In this document: in pieces, positions 41,989-51,373 of the stretch
Position numbering within the stretch: position 1 is the stretch's first letter
Layout: each line of letters opens with the position of its first letter
NCBI GenBank assembly: GCA_005773635.1
Contig: SXHN01000118.1
Coordinates: 124,001 to 188,000 of the forward strand
Reading direction: 5' to 3'
DNA: 64,000 nucleotides
From: Actinomycetota bacterium
GTDB lineage: Bacteria; Actinomycetota; Acidimicrobiia; IMCC26256; PALSA-610
Program-made: the position numbers and the translations under genes
Notes under the pieces: generated by a model
Databases searched by the model: none
Told to the model about the DNA's origin: nothing
What the model saw: the letters and a program-made list of their open reading frames with translations, nothing else

Positions 41989-43425
41989 GTGTCATTTCGC
42001 GCCAATCACAAACTGTCGCCGCGGCGAGCTACATCAGCGCACGCGCCCCGCAGCACCAGAGCAATTGCGCTCTTCGCAGCTCTGACTGTCGGAGGCACCG
42101 GATTGGCTGTAGCAGCCGGGGCTGCTGCGAACAACCCAGGGCTACCTGAGTACCGAACGATCGCGTTTCCGGTCCAAGAAGCAGTGAGTTACACCGACAG
42201 TTGGGGTGCCTGCCGGGGCGCTAACTGCTCGAGGCGGCACCAGGGTCAAGACCTGATTGGCAAGCGGATGTCGCGGCTCTTGTCCGCAGTCGCTGGCACC
42301 GTCACGAAACTCCAAATCGATACCGGTGGAAGCGCGGGCAACTACGTCGTCGTTACCGACGCCGCCGGCTGGTCGTACTGGTACATGCATGTCAACAACG
42401 ACACGCCCGGCACCGACGACGGCCTGAATCCTCCTGCATACCGTTTTGCGCCGGGCATCGTCGTGGGATCAAAAGTCAAAGCTGGCCAGCACATCGCGTA
42501 TATGGGCGACAGTGGCAACGCTGAGTTCTCCACGCCACATCTTCATTTCGAACAGCATCGCCCATCCGGCGTCGCGATCAATCCGTGGGCCAGCCTGCGC
42601 CTTGCCCAAGGCCTTGCAATCAACACCACTTGGTGCAGCGCGGGAAGCAACCCGTCACCAACCGAAGACCCAACGAGTGCCAAAGGACTTCTCGCAGTCG
42701 ACAAGTTCGGCGTTGTGCGGGCACTGGGTTCGGCGACCAATCTCGGCGACACTTCGAAGCTCAAGCTTTGGGGCCCGATGCTCGGCGTCCGAGCCTCCAA
42801 AACATCCAAGGGTTATTACCTCATTGCTCGTGACGGCGGCGTGTTTACCTACGGTGATGCAAGGTTCTTTGGTTCGACCGGCGGCATGAAACTGAACGCG
42901 CCGATCGCGGGAATCACACCGACGCCTACGGGCAAGGGCTACTGGTTGTACGCCGATGATGGTGGGATCTTTAGTTTCGGCGACGCCGCATTCCAAGGCT
43001 CGGGCTATTCGCGGCTGGGCTCAGCGACTGCCGTTGGAATGACGCCGACCCCAACAGGCAAGGGCTACTGGATCGCAGCATCCGATGGTCGGGTCCTGAA
43101 CTTCGGTGATGCTCCCGCCGCACCAATCACAACGAAGCCCAACAGTGTCGTGCGTGCAATTGTCGCAACCAAGACCGGCGACGGGTACTGGCTCGTGGCT
43201 GACAACGGCACCGTGATCGCTGCCGGCGACGCCAAGTCGTACGGCTCACCGGCGCGCAGCGGCCTGTGCAACGTCAACGGATCAATGGCCATCACCGTGT
43301 CAAGTTCTGGCAAAGGCTATTGGGTTGCACAGGCCAACGGGACCATCTTGAACTTCGGGGACGCACTCGACTTCGGCAGCGTCAATGCGACGAGTCCTGT
43401 GGTTGCACTCGAATCAGTGCGTTAG
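41989..43425 (+). CDS. Secreted M23 metallopeptidase with C-terminal GDAxFxGS-type repeats
   Basis: A 478-residue protein. A long basic N-terminus and hydrophobic stretch (IALFAALTVGGTGLAVAAG) form the signal peptide. The LytM/M23 endopeptidase domain spans about 56-205 with zinc ligands H84 and D88 (RRHQGQDL), H133 (YMHVNND) and the H184-x-H186 pair (STPHLHFE). The C-terminal half is six repeats of about 40 residues of the GYWL-x-A-x-DGG-I-F-SFGDA-x-F type (residues 225-470). The catalytic residues are intact, so it should cut peptidoglycan cross-links. The start GTG 41989 has GAGGGGG upstream; in-frame sequence further 5' lacks coding character. Confidence 0.88.
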   Translation: MSFRANHKLSPRRATSAHAPRSTRAIALFAALTVGGTGLAVAAGAAANNPGLPEYRTIAFPVQEAVSYTDSWGACRGANCSRRHQGQDLIGKRMSRLLSAVAGTVTKLQIDTGGSAGNYVVVTDAAGWSYWYMHVNNDTPGTDDGLNPPAYRFAPGIVVGSKVKAGQHIAYMGDSGNAEFSTPHLHFEQHRPSGVAINPWASLRLAQGLAINTTWCSAGSNPSPTEDPTSAKGLLAVDKFGVVRALGSATNLGDTSKLKLWGPMLGVRASKTSKGYYLIARDGGVFTYGDARFFGSTGGMKLNAPIAGITPTPTGKGYWLYADDGGIFSFGDAAFQGSGYSRLGSATAVGMTPTPTGKGYWIAASDGRVLNFGDAPAAPITTKPNSVVRAIVATKTGDGYWLVADNGTVIAAGDAKSYGSPARSGLCNVNGSMAITVSSSGKGYWVAQANGTILNFGDALDFGSVNATSPVVALESVR

Positions 43426-43450
43426 TGCTGATGTCACAACGTCCGAGCTA

Positions 43451-43957
43451 CTACTCGTCGATCGACACCGGCGCAGCGTCGATGACTGTGCGGTCTCCAA
43501 GTGGCGCGCGCAGCTTGATGTCAACGTAGTAGCGCTTTGCAATCTCGATGCAGGCAACCGGCTCTCGGGTCTTGAGCGCACCAGTCCGCAACGCGATCGT
43601 AACCTGCTTGCGATTCTCCACAACGGTGTAGCTGTCGAGTGCGAAGCACGGCGAAACTCCACCCCAAAGAAACACCCGAACACCGTTGCGAGTGGCCCGC
43701 GCCTCGTTCGGATCGAAGTTTGAATAGATCGGATTTCGAACATTGTGGGTAGGGCGCAGCCGCTCCGCACCGTCGCCATGCCCTGGATCGGGTTGTACAA
43801 CTGGATTCGACTTGGCGGGGGAACTCACAGTGGTGTCACCAGAGTTGGCAAGCGCCGGAGCGGCGACCATGAGGGCCCCGGCCACGATTCCTATGGCTCC
43901 TAGACGAAGTCCTCGCTTGTCTTGACTATGTGTTGGCGTAGAAACATGCATGTTCAT
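43451..43957 (-). CDS. Small secreted protein of unknown function
   Basis: A 168-residue protein with a signal peptide (basic DKRGLRLG, hydrophobic AIGIVAGALMVAAPALA). A polar, low-complexity linker follows (about 38-75), then a C-terminal domain with two cysteines (GGVSPCFALDSYTV and TREPVACIEIAKRYY) that could form a disulfide. The ending LRAPLGDRTVID is strand-like. I do not recognise a named family, although similar small secreted proteins occur in actinobacteria. It converges on the M23 gene with 25 bases between the stops. A long, possibly structured leader precedes it. ATGs at 43957 and 43951 are both possible starts. Confidence 0.7.
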   Translation of the reverse strand: MNMHVSTPTHSQDKRGLRLGAIGIVAGALMVAAPALANSGDTTVSSPAKSNPVVQPDPGHGDGAERLRPTHNVRNPIYSNFDPNEARATRNGVRVFLWGGVSPCFALDSYTVVENRKQVTIALRTGALKTREPVACIEIAKRYYVDIKLRAPLGDRTVIDAAPVSIDE

Positions 43958-43984
43958 ATACCTTTTCTGTAGGTACAGCTTGGA

Positions 43985-44079
43985 TTGAAGTTGGTCGTCT
44001 GACGGGTTCCCTGCCTCGTTCAGTTCCCCACTTGAGAGGATTTCTTGCCACCAACCGCCGCGTGACGTTTGCCACGCGG
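43985..44079 (-). ncRNA. Possible structured 5' leader of the small secreted protein gene
   Basis: On the minus strand, the 232-base region between 44189 and 43958 holds a strong hairpin (arms 44058-44064 and 44073-44079, 7 perfect pairs, 8-base loop). A multi-arm element follows, closed by GTTGGT (44050-44055) pairing with ACCAAC (43990-43995). Inside it is a stem formed by 44017-44023 and 43999-44004 with a purine-rich loop (GGCAGGGAACC). The arrangement looks like a regulatory leader or riboswitch. I could not match it to a class; a distant resemblance to c-di-AMP (ydaO) leaders is too weak to claim. Confidence 0.3.
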
Positions 44080-44189
44080 AGCGATCAATACTCAGCTGGG
44101 CGCTTCACTCACCGCACCGGTCGCCGATGAAGACGTGCACTTCAGGACGAAGTGTCACTTAGCTTTCGAGACCACGGACGGTCAGCACC

Positions 44190-44513
44190 ATGGATGGAAC
44201 CCGCGCTCGCGCGTTACTCGGCGTAGCCGAGCACTCGACCCACGACGATGTACGCCGTGCCTTTCGCCGACAGGCCTTTGCCACTCATCCTGATCGAGGT
44301 GGCGACGCAGAAGCTTTCGTACACACCCTCAATGCGTTCAGAGCGCTACAAGTGCATCCGCCACTTGCGGCGGTCAAGAACGAAGCAAGCTTCGAGCCAC
44401 AGTGCCGCATTGACACCTACGACTACGTTGCACCACAGCACCCTGCACACAATCGCGTCTCGTTTCAAGACTTCCTCGACTCAGCGGTGCGGCAGCGGGT
44501 TGCCGCCGCGTAA
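44190..44513 (+). CDS. Small J-domain protein
   Basis: A 107-residue protein. Residues 5-60 form a J domain: RALLGVAEHSTHDDVRRAFR (helices I-II), the essential HPD tripeptide in FATHPDRGGDAE, and helix III FVHTLNAFRALQ. J domains stimulate the ATPase of DnaK-type chaperones. The rest is a short polar tail with QDFLDSAVRQRV. It lacks the Gly/Phe, zinc and substrate-binding regions of DnaJ, so it should target an Hsp70 to a specific job rather than act as a general chaperone. The gene at 44523 follows after 9 bases and may share the transcript. Confidence 0.8.
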   Translation: MDGTRARALLGVAEHSTHDDVRRAFRRQAFATHPDRGGDAEAFVHTLNAFRALQVHPPLAAVKNEASFEPQCRIDTYDYVAPQHPAHNRVSFQDFLDSAVRQRVAAA

Positions 44514-44522
44514 CGTTGTGTC

Positions 44523-44960
44523 GTGGACAACAACGAGCTCATAATTCGCGAATCGATTCGCGACACAATTGCCCGGTACAACCACGCGGGCGACCGCGGC
44601 CAATACCCAGAAATGGTGGCGTGTTTCCACGCCGACGGTGCACTGCACATCGTCGATGGCGACACCCACATTGGACGTACCGCGATGCTGGCCTTTTTTT
44701 CCTCCGTCGCGGGCTCCACTCGCACACCTAACAATTTGACGTTGCTGCGCCATTGCGTAACCAACACGCTGATAGAAGTCACGTCGACGATGTCAGCTAC
44801 TGCAAATTCCTATTTTCAAGTGCTCACCAACAACGGTCTTGATCATTGGGGTCGTTACCGTGATGCTTTTGGGCGTGACGCACAATCCGGGCGATGGCTT
44901 ATCCATCATCGATCAGTCAAAACCGATGCGTACGCACCCGACAGCCTCTTCAACCAGTAG
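44523..44960 (+). CDS. SnoaL/NTF2-like protein
   Basis: A 145-residue protein of the NTF2-like cone fold. An N-terminal helix ESIRDTIARYNHAGDRGQYP is followed by the typical MVACFHADGALHIVDGDTHI, a strand-rich core and a C-terminal HWGRYRDAFGRD then WLIHHRSVKTD. Members bind small hydrophobic ligands or act as isomerases, dehydratases or polyketide cyclases. The histidines and aspartates in the core would fit a catalytic role. The specific function is unknown. The start is GTG 44523, 9 bases after the J-domain gene stop. Confidence 0.78.
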   Translation: MDNNELIIRESIRDTIARYNHAGDRGQYPEMVACFHADGALHIVDGDTHIGRTAMLAFFSSVAGSTRTPNNLTLLRHCVTNTLIEVTSTMSATANSYFQVLTNNGLDHWGRYRDAFGRDAQSGRWLIHHRSVKTDAYAPDSLFNQ

Positions 44961-45075
44961 CCGCAAACGACAAGTAGGCGCAATAGACAAGCGGTGACGT
45001 GGCGAACCCAGCAGCGAGGGACGAGCAAAATGGGGCGCTAGTCACCCGCCGCGCCGGACGAAGTAGGCGCAACAA

Positions 45076-47925
45076 TCAAGCGCAACTGCAGAACACGTTG
45101 CGATCGCCGTATGCGCCGTCGATGCGACTCACCGGAGGCCAATACTTCACGGAGCGTTGCGCGTCGCTGGGGTAGGCAGCAAGCTCGCGCGAGTATGGAT
45201 GTGACCAGTCGTCGCTCGTCACGTCGATGGCCGTATGTGGAGCGTTGCACAACGGATTGTCATCCGCGGGCCACTCCCCCATTGCCACTCGATCGATCTC
45301 AGCACGGATTGACAGCATGGCATCGCAAAACCGATCAACTTCCCGCAATGATTCCGATTCGGTCGGTTCGATCATCAACGTGCCCGGCACAGGAAATGAC
45401 ATCGTGGGCGCATGAAAGCCGTAGGCGATCAATCGTTTCGCGACATCGTCCACCGTCACGCCGGTTTCTTTGGTGATGTCACGAAGATCAATGATGCACT
45501 CATGCGCGACGCGACCGTTCGCGCCGCGATACAGCACTGGAAATGCGGCGTCGAGCCGATGCGCGATGTAGTTCGCATTCAATATCGCAATTTGGGTTGC
45601 ATCCGTGAGCCCTTCGGCACCCATCATCGCGATGTACATCCAAGGAATGGGCAAAATCCCAGCCGAGCCCCAAGGTGCTCCCGATATCGCACCGACTCCC
45701 GTTCTCGGACCAGCCTCGGCGACGAGTGGATGATTCGGTAGGTACGGAGCAAGATGCGCACGAACCGCCACTGGCCCTATGCCAGGGCCGCCACCGCCAT
45801 GCGGAATACAAAACGTCTTGTGCAAATTGAGATGAGATACGTCGGCGCCGAATTTGCCCGGCGCGGCGAGACCAACCAGTGCATTGAGATTCGCTCCATC
45901 GAGATACACCTGACCGCCGTTGTCGTGGATGAGCTCACAAATATCGACGATGTGATCCTCAAACACGCCGTGCGTGGAGGGATACGTCACCATAAAGACA
46001 CTGAGTCGAGCCTGATACTCTCCAACACGTTGTTTCAGATCATCAACATCGACGTTGCCACGGTCGTCGCATTTGATGACCACCACGTCAAGTCCGGCCA
46101 TTGCGGCACTTGCCGCATTCGTGCCATGGGCCGAAGCAGGGATGAGACACACATCGCGACCACTCTCGCCGCGTTCATGGTGATACTTGCGGATTGCGAG
46201 GAGCCCTGCCAGTTCGCCCTGCGATCCTGCATTCGGTTGCAGCGAGACCGCGTCGTAGCCCGTAATGGCGGCGAGCCAATCTTCGAGTTCGTGCACCATC
46301 GCTCGGTACCCAGCCGTTTGTGAACTCGGCGCAAACGGATGGATTGCTCCAAATTCCGGCCAAGTGATCGGGTCCATTTCGGCGGCTGCATTGAGTTTCA
46401 TCGTGCAGCTCCCGAGCGGGATCATCGTGCGGTCCAGTGCCAAATCACGATCCGCGAGAGTACGCAGGTACCGCATCATTTCGGTTTCGCTTCGATAACG
46501 ACGAAACGTTTCGTGCTCGCAAAACCCGCTTGTGCGTCGTAGTTCTTCGGGAATCGACGCGACCGCAGAACTCATCAGCGCGGCGATGTCGCACTCGATG
46601 TCAAAGGCGCGCAAGACCTGCGCCACAATTTCGGGAGTCGTCGTTTCATCGAGCGCGATCGTGACCGTATCGGTATCAACGAAGCGCAGATTGATTCTTT
46701 GTGTAGCCGCCGCAGCAACAACGGCCTCGGCATGTCCGGGAACGGACACCGTCACAGTGTCAAAAAAGGCATCGTGCACTACTTGTATTCCACCTTCGCG
46801 CAGCCCACCTGCCAACGCGCACGCAAGGCGATGCACTCGCCGCGCGATGCGCCGCAATCCGTCAGGGCCGTGATACGCCGCGTACAAGCCGGCGATGACC
46901 GCCAACAGCACCTGCGCTGTGCAGATATTGCTCGTGGCTTTTTCGCGCCGAATGTGTTGTTCACGAGTCTGCAACGCGAGGCGATAAGCGACCCGCCCGT
47001 GTGCATCGATCGACGCACCGACCAAACGGCCAGGGAGCTGGCGCTGTTGCGAAGTCTTGACTGCCATGTAGCCAGCGTGAGGGCCACCGAAACCAAGCGG
47101 CACTCCGAATCGCTGAGCAGAACCCACCACCACATCTGCACCGAGTTCGCCCGGCGGCGTGAGCAGCGTCAAAGCGAGTAGGTCTGCCGCGACGGCAACC
47201 CGAATTCCGCGGCCTTGCAACCGTTCGATCATCGGGCCAATGTGACGCACCACGCCGCTCGTGCCCGGATACTGCAGCAACGCGCCGAACGCGTCCCCGG
47301 CGAAGGTCGCAGGATCGGCCACCACTATCTTGATCCCGAGCGGTTCCGCGCGTGTCGTGACGACGTTGATGGTCTGCGGTAAGACCTCATGATCGATGAA
47401 GAACGTCGCTATACCTTTGTTATTGATGCGTCGCAACAGTGTCATCGCCTCTGCCGCCGCAGTTGGTTCGTCGAGCAACGACGCATTGGCGAGCTCCATG
47501 CCCGTGAGCTCAGCAATCACCGTTTGGAAGTTGATCAGTGCTTCGAGCCGTCCTTGACTGATTTCGGGCTGGTACGGCGTGTAGGCCGTGTACCAAGCCG
47601 GATTTTCCAACACGTTGCGCAAAATGACAGGAGGGGTAACGGTGTCGGAGTATCCAAGCCCGATCAACGAAGTAAATACCTCATTGCGATCCGCGTATTC
47701 ACGGAGCCGCGACAACGCGGCACGTTCGCTCATCGCATACCCCAACTGCAGTACTTCAGCATCCGCAATCGATGCAGGCACCGCCGAGTTCGCGAGTTCC
47801 TGCAGTGACGCCACACCGAGGGCCGAGAGCATCGCGGCAATATCACCAGTGTCTGGGCCGATGTGGCGCGCAAGAAAGTCGCGCGAGTCGTCGAGCGTTT
47901 CGATTGGTTGGACATTGTGCGGCAC
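45076..47925 (-). CDS. gcvP: Glycine dehydrogenase (decarboxylating), P-protein
   Basis: A 949-residue fused P-protein of the glycine cleavage system. It decarboxylates glycine with PLP and hands the aminomethyl group to lipoyl-H-protein. The N-terminal half ([17 protein letters not shown] onward) and C-terminal half are both present. The PLP lysine lies in [17 protein letters not shown], and the [18 protein letters not shown] and [16 protein letters not shown] segments are typical. The GTG at 47925 is chosen because GGAGG lies five bases upstream and the family N-terminus starts there; an in-frame extension to 48015 is riboswitch sequence. gcvT and gcvH are not adjacent. A tandem glycine riboswitch precedes it. 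Confidence 0.96.
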   Translation of the reverse strand: MPHNVQPIETLDDSRDFLARHIGPDTGDIAAMLSALGVASLQELANSAVPASIADAEVLQLGYAMSERAALSRLREYADRNEVFTSLIGLGYSDTVTPPVILRNVLENPAWYTAYTPYQPEISQGRLEALINFQTVIAELTGMELANASLLDEPTAAAEAMTLLRRINNKGIATFFIDHEVLPQTINVVTTRAEPLGIKIVVADPATFAGDAFGALLQYPGTSGVVRHIGPMIERLQGRGIRVAVAADLLALTLLTPPGELGADVVVGSAQRFGVPLGFGGPHAGYMAVKTSQQRQLPGRLVGASIDAHGRVAYRLALQTREQHIRREKATSNICTAQVLLAVIAGLYAAYHGPDGLRRIARRVHRLACALAGGLREGGIQVVHDAFFDTVTVSVPGHAEAVVAAAATQRINLRFVDTDTVTIALDETTTPEIVAQVLRAFDIECDIAALMSSAVASIPEELRRTSGFCEHETFRRYRSETEMMRYLRTLADRDLALDRTMIPLGSCTMKLNAAAEMDPITWPEFGAIHPFAPSSQTAGYRAMVHELEDWLAAITGYDAVSLQPNAGSQGELAGLLAIRKYHHERGESGRDVCLIPASAHGTNAASAAMAGLDVVVIKCDDRGNVDVDDLKQRVGEYQARLSVFMVTYPSTHGVFEDHIVDICELIHDNGGQVYLDGANLNALVGLAAPGKFGADVSHLNLHKTFCIPHGGGGPGIGPVAVRAHLAPYLPNHPLVAEAGPRTGVGAISGAPWGSAGILPIPWMYIAMMGAEGLTDATQIAILNANYIAHRLDAAFPVLYRGANGRVAHECIIDLRDITKETGVTVDDVAKRLIAYGFHAPTMSFPVPGTLMIEPTESESLREVDRFCDAMLSIRAEIDRVAMGEWPADDNPLCNAPHTAIDVTSDDWSHPYSRELAAYPSDAQRSVKYWPPVSRIDGAYGDRNVFCSCA

Positions 47926-47979
47926 AGGAGCCTCCGAAATAGGGCCGACACAGCCAAGCTGCGCCCACCGGGTCTTGGG

Positions 47980-48195
47980 CTCCCCGCTCTGTCCGTTGAC
48001 CTGAAAGATTCGCACACGACCGAACTGCGGGCATGGCTTTCCTCGTCGGTGAAGGTTTCAGCGTCTCCGCACGCTTCCGCCTTGCTCTCCAGAGTTGCCT
48101 CAACCGGCGGTCCGTTGGCCTGAGAGATTCCGGGGAGGTTGCTCCTTCGGCGCATCCGAGCGGTTGCCCGCCATGATGCTCTCCCACCGGTGTCG
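47980..48195 (-). promoter_or_regulatory. Tandem glycine riboswitch upstream of gcvP
   Basis: On the minus strand two glycine aptamers follow each other. The first has GGGAGAGC, GCGCCGAAGGAGCAA and AAUCUCUCAGGCCAACGGACC-type text (about 48195-48105). The second has CUGGAGAGC, CACCGACGAGGAAAGCC and AAUCUUUCAGGUCAACGGAC followed by AGAGC (about 48097-47980). These are the conserved cores of gcvT-type riboswitches. A hairpin with arms GCCCA/TGGGC (47963-47980) then leads to the gcvP ribosome-binding site. Glycine binding would be expected to turn gcvP on. Confidence 0.93.
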
Positions 48196-48244
48196 ATGGC
48201 ATTGTCAGGCACGGACCGTAGCCGTGTGACAAACTCAATGTCCA

Positions 48245-48862
48245 ATGAACCGTGTCATGATCGTCGACGACCATCGAATGTTTGCCCAGAGCCTCGCGAG
48301 GCTGTTCGGGATGGAAGAAGATTTCGAGGTCGTCAGCACCGCCTACAGCGCCAGCGAAGCACTGACGACAATCGCGGATGCTCGCCCCGACTTGTGCGTG
48401 CTGGATTACCAGCTCCCAGACGGCGACGGCACCACGCTCGCCGCGCATCTGCGATCGGTCTCGCCGGAAGTACGAATTCTCTTGCTCACGGGCGTCAACC
48501 GGCCTGCAGGCGCACAAGAGGCTATGGCCGCGGGCTGCGATGCGTTCATCACCAAAGACCGCGCCGCGAACGAACTCATCCAAACGATGCGCAACATCGT
48601 TAGCGGCGATCATCTGATTACGAGCGATGTCGAAGCCGCGAACAAAGAACGCAGCAGCGCTCTCGATGTGTTCAACCTCACTGCCCGCGAAGCAGAAATA
48701 TTGCAAGCACTCGGTAGCGGAGCCTCAACTGCTGCAGTCGCTGAAGACATGCACATCTCACTGAACACGGTGCGAACGCATGTGCAGCGCATCATCAAAA
48801 AGCTCGGAGCACATTCGAAGCTCGAAGCAGTCGCGATTGGCCGATCGCGAGGCCTGCTCTAA
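48245..48862 (+). CDS. LuxR/NarL-family response regulator (orphan)
   Basis: A 205-residue regulator. The receiver domain holds VMIVDDHRMFA, the phospho-acceptor D54 (LCVLDYQLPDGDG), LLLTGVN and the lysine in FITKDRA. The C-terminal LuxR helix-turn-helix reads LTAREAEILQALGSG, then ISLNTVRTHVQRIIKKLG. No kinase gene is adjacent. The domain sequence is similar to that of the regulator at 8514-9140, so they may be paralogues. The gene is divergent from gcvP; the ATG lies about 50 bases from the riboswitch 5' end, so the two promoters probably overlap. Confidence 0.9.
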   Translation: MNRVMIVDDHRMFAQSLARLFGMEEDFEVVSTAYSASEALTTIADARPDLCVLDYQLPDGDGTTLAAHLRSVSPEVRILLLTGVNRPAGAQEAMAAGCDAFITKDRAANELIQTMRNIVSGDHLITSDVEAANKERSSALDVFNLTAREAEILQALGSGASTAAVAEDMHISLNTVRTHVQRIIKKLGAHSKLEAVAIGRSRGLL

Positions 48863-48874
48863 CACCACCGTGAT

Positions 48875-50452
48875 TCAGCGATACAGAGGTTCGTCCGATT
48901 CTCGCACCGCGCAATCGCGTCCGAATATCAAGAAACGATCACATGATCGCATCAGCCAACGATCGTGTGTGACCATGATGACGGTTCCTTGAAACTGCGA
49001 AATTGCCGCCTCTAACGCATCCGCGGAAGCAAGGTCGAGGTTGTCGGTGGGTTCATCAAGCAACAACAAGGTCGCCCCGCTATGTTCAAGCAACAGCACC
49101 TGAAAGCGTGCCTGCTGCCCTCCACTCAGCGTTGCGAATGGTTGCTCCCAACAACCGTGCAGTTCGTAACGGCGCAAGTTCGCCATCGCGGCCCCACGAG
49201 CCTGTCCCCGGTCCAACAAGGCTTCCAACAGCGAGCACTCACTGAGCGCCGGCTGTTCATGCATCTGATTGAAATATCCGGGCACAACTCGCGATCCAAG
49301 CCGACACGCTCCTTCGTGCTCGATAGCCTCGCCCGCGAGTAACCGCAAGAAATGACTCTTACCGGTTCCGTTGTGACCAATGATGCCAACTCGTTCGCCG
49401 AACCACACTTCCGCGTCAAACGGATCGGTCAAGCCCGAGAGTTCAAGTGACTCGCACACGACAGCACGCTTGGCCGTGCGGTCGCCACCCAATCGAATAT
49501 CGATCTGCTGCTGCTCCACGCGGTCGCGGGGTGCGGCCTGTTCGTGCCGTTCGATTTTGGTTTTGGCCGCTCGCACCCTCGATGCGAAAACATCGCTGCG
49601 TTGTGCTCTTCGTCGATATTCGGTGAGTTCGGCTTCGAGCTTCTTGCGCTGCTCCAAATACCGCCGATGTTCTTCGTCAATGCGTTCAAGGCGGGCATCG
49701 CGCACCTGATGGTACGTGCCGAACGTATCGCCATGAGTCCACGTCACAAGCCCTTCGAGCGTCACAATCTTTGTTGCAACGCGGGCAAGAAGTTCGCGAT
49801 CGTGGCTTACAAACAGAATCGTCTTGTCACACGCGTTCAGCGTGTCTTCAAGCCATTCCTTCGCAGGAACATCCAAGAAATTGTCGGGTTCATCAAGGAG
49901 TAGAACATCCGCGTCACTGCGCACGAGGTACTCCAACGCGAGACGCTTCTGTTCACCCCCCGACAACGTAGAGAGCCGCCGATCAGCGACAGCTTCATAC
50001 GAAGCCCGCAGCGCAATAGTGGTGCACGTATCAAACGCAATTTCCGCGTCCCAACCTCCGGCATCGCCCCAGGCCTGATGCGCTCGAGCGAGCGCCATTC
50101 CAACCGCGTCGGTCGGCGTTTCGCCAAACCGCGCCTCGGTCGACGCCAATACTTGAGCTGCGGTGCGAATCGCGCGTGGCGAAAGCGACACCAACAGATC
50201 TCGAACTGAAACTGCGGTTTCGGCACCACCCAGAAGCTGTCGCATGTAGCGCAATTCGCCCGAGACCCTGACCGTGCCCTTGTTGGGCGTGAGTTCACCG
50301 GCGATCAGCCGCAACAAGGTCGTTTTGCCGGTGCCGTTGGCGCCGATCAAAGCGATATGTTCGCCATCGCCGACCCGAAAACCCGCGTCACGAAACAAAT
50401 CGGAGCCACCCGGCATCGCGTAGCGCAGCCCGGCAACTTCCAACGCACCCAT
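48875..50452 (-). CDS. ABC-F family ATPase
   Basis: A 525-residue soluble protein with two ABC ATPase domains and no membrane segments. Domain 1 has GANGTGKTTLL, the LSGGEQKRLALEYL signature and a variant Walker B, LLLDEPDNFLD. Domain 2 has GHNGTGKSHFL, LSGGQQARFQ and LLLDEPTDNLD. The charged coiled-coil linker near residues 235-285 (RRYLEQRKKLEAELTEYRRR) is the P-site tRNA interaction motif of ABC-F proteins. These act on stalled or antibiotic-bound ribosomes. The start is ATG 50452 with a GGTGG site; sequence upstream in this frame is not family-like. It is divergent from the dioxygenase at 50510. Confidence 0.9.
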   Translation of the reverse strand: MGALEVAGLRYAMPGGSDLFRDAGFRVGDGEHIALIGANGTGKTTLLRLIAGELTPNKGTVRVSGELRYMRQLLGGAETAVSVRDLLVSLSPRAIRTAAQVLASTEARFGETPTDAVGMALARAHQAWGDAGGWDAEIAFDTCTTIALRASYEAVADRRLSTLSGGEQKRLALEYLVRSDADVLLLDEPDNFLDVPAKEWLEDTLNACDKTILFVSHDRELLARVATKIVTLEGLVTWTHGDTFGTYHQVRDARLERIDEEHRRYLEQRKKLEAELTEYRRRAQRSDVFASRVRAAKTKIERHEQAAPRDRVEQQQIDIRLGGDRTAKRAVVCESLELSGLTDPFDAEVWFGERVGIIGHNGTGKSHFLRLLAGEAIEHEGACRLGSRVVPGYFNQMHEQPALSECSLLEALLDRGQARGAAMANLRRYELHGCWEQPFATLSGGQQARFQVLLLEHSGATLLLLDEPTDNLDLASADALEAAISQFQGTVIMVTHDRWLMRSCDRFLIFGRDCAVRESDEPLYR

Positions 50453-50509
50453 ACGACCACCACGATACGTCGCGAACTCCGCTCGACCCGCTGCATTAAT
50501 CTCTGTCGG

Positions 50510-51373
50510 ATGCGGCCAGTCACTGCACAAGAGATCGAAACCTTCTGGCGCGACGGAGTGGTCTGTCTGTACGGGATCCTCGACATTGATCTCATCAGTG
50601 CAATGGCAGCGCCAATAGATGCGCTGCTCAACGAACCCACGATGGCCGACATGAGCGCGATGGGCGACGCGTTGGCTGCGAGCGGTGAAGTGGTGCTCTC
50701 CGAGCCAACACCAACTACGCAGCGTGGGGCATTTCGCAGCGGCGTTGATTCTTGGCGAGACCACGAAGCGTTCCGATCGTTTGCCTGCGACTCACCGCTA
50801 CCCGCGATCATCGGTCAGCTCCTGCGGTCATCCAAGATCAATCTTTGGGAAGACAGCGTGTTGGTGAAGGAACCTGGCACCCGCGAGCGCACTGCCTGGC
50901 ACCAAGACATTGGTTACTTTCATGTCGAGGGAAGCCAACTATGTACATCTTGGATTCCACTCGATGCAGTCGACCAAGCAAGCGGGGCGATGAGCTTCGT
51001 GAAGGGCTCGCACCGCGGCGAAATTTATCGCCCGAACTTGTTTGTGACCACCATGGATATTCCTGGAACGCAGGGCGAATCGGTGCCTGACATTGAGGCT
51101 CTCGCACGCAGCGGCGAGGCCGAGTTGATCTCCTATGACCTTGGCCCTGGCGACCTCACAGTGCACCACGCCCGCACGTTGCACGCTGCAGGCGGCAACA
51201 CCACAACGGCCCGCAGGCGTCGGGCGATTTCAGTGCGATACTGCGGCGACGACGCTCGGTACCTCATCCGAAGTGGCGCACCGAAAAAACCGCATCACGA
51301 ACACGTCAGCAATGGCCAACTTCTCGACAGTGACGATTGTCCAGTGGTCTGGCGCAATACCGATCGCGGCTAG
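50510..51373 (+). CDS. Phytanoyl-CoA dioxygenase family protein
   Basis: A 287-residue Fe(II)/2-oxoglutarate oxygenase. The iron ligands are H131 and D133 (TAWHQDIGYF) and the distal histidine near 225 (HHARTLHAAGGN). A conserved arginine lies in RRAISVRYCGDD for 2-oxoglutarate. Family members hydroxylate acyl-CoA, amino acid or natural-product substrates. It starts at ATG 50510, since the frame upstream is the ABC-F shadow. The stop overlaps the convergent ABC transporter gene by 4 bases. The substrate is unknown. Confidence 0.88.
   Translation: MRPVTAQEIETFWRDGVVCLYGILDIDLISAMAAPIDALLNEPTMADMSAMGDALAASGEVVLSEPTPTTQRGAFRSGVDSWRDHEAFRSFACDSPLPAIIGQLLRSSKINLWEDSVLVKEPGTRERTAWHQDIGYFHVEGSQLCTSWIPLDAVDQASGAMSFVKGSHRGEIYRPNLFVTTMDIPGTQGESVPDIEALARSGEAELISYDLGPGDLTVHHARTLHAAGGNTTTARRRRAISVRYCGDDARYLIRSGAPKKPHHEHVSNGQLLDSDDCPVVWRNTDRG

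Noticed and set aside
43958-44189. Known c-di-AMP (ydaO) riboswitch in front of the small secreted protein gene.
   Set aside because: Only fragments such as GGGAACC resemble it; the conserved GGGGUGAAUC-like and CAGCUAACC-like parts are not convincingly present, so only an unassigned leader is reported.
44972-45072. 12-base direct repeat AAGTAGGCGCAA at 44972-44983 and 45061-45072 around the 3' end of gcvP.
   Set aside because: Only two short copies, no coding or operon logic, and no third copy seen in the window; likely chance or a minor duplication.
47926-48015. Longer gcvP reading frame starting at 48015.
   Set aside because: The added sequence is the second glycine aptamer and expression platform; the ribosome-binding site lies at 47930.
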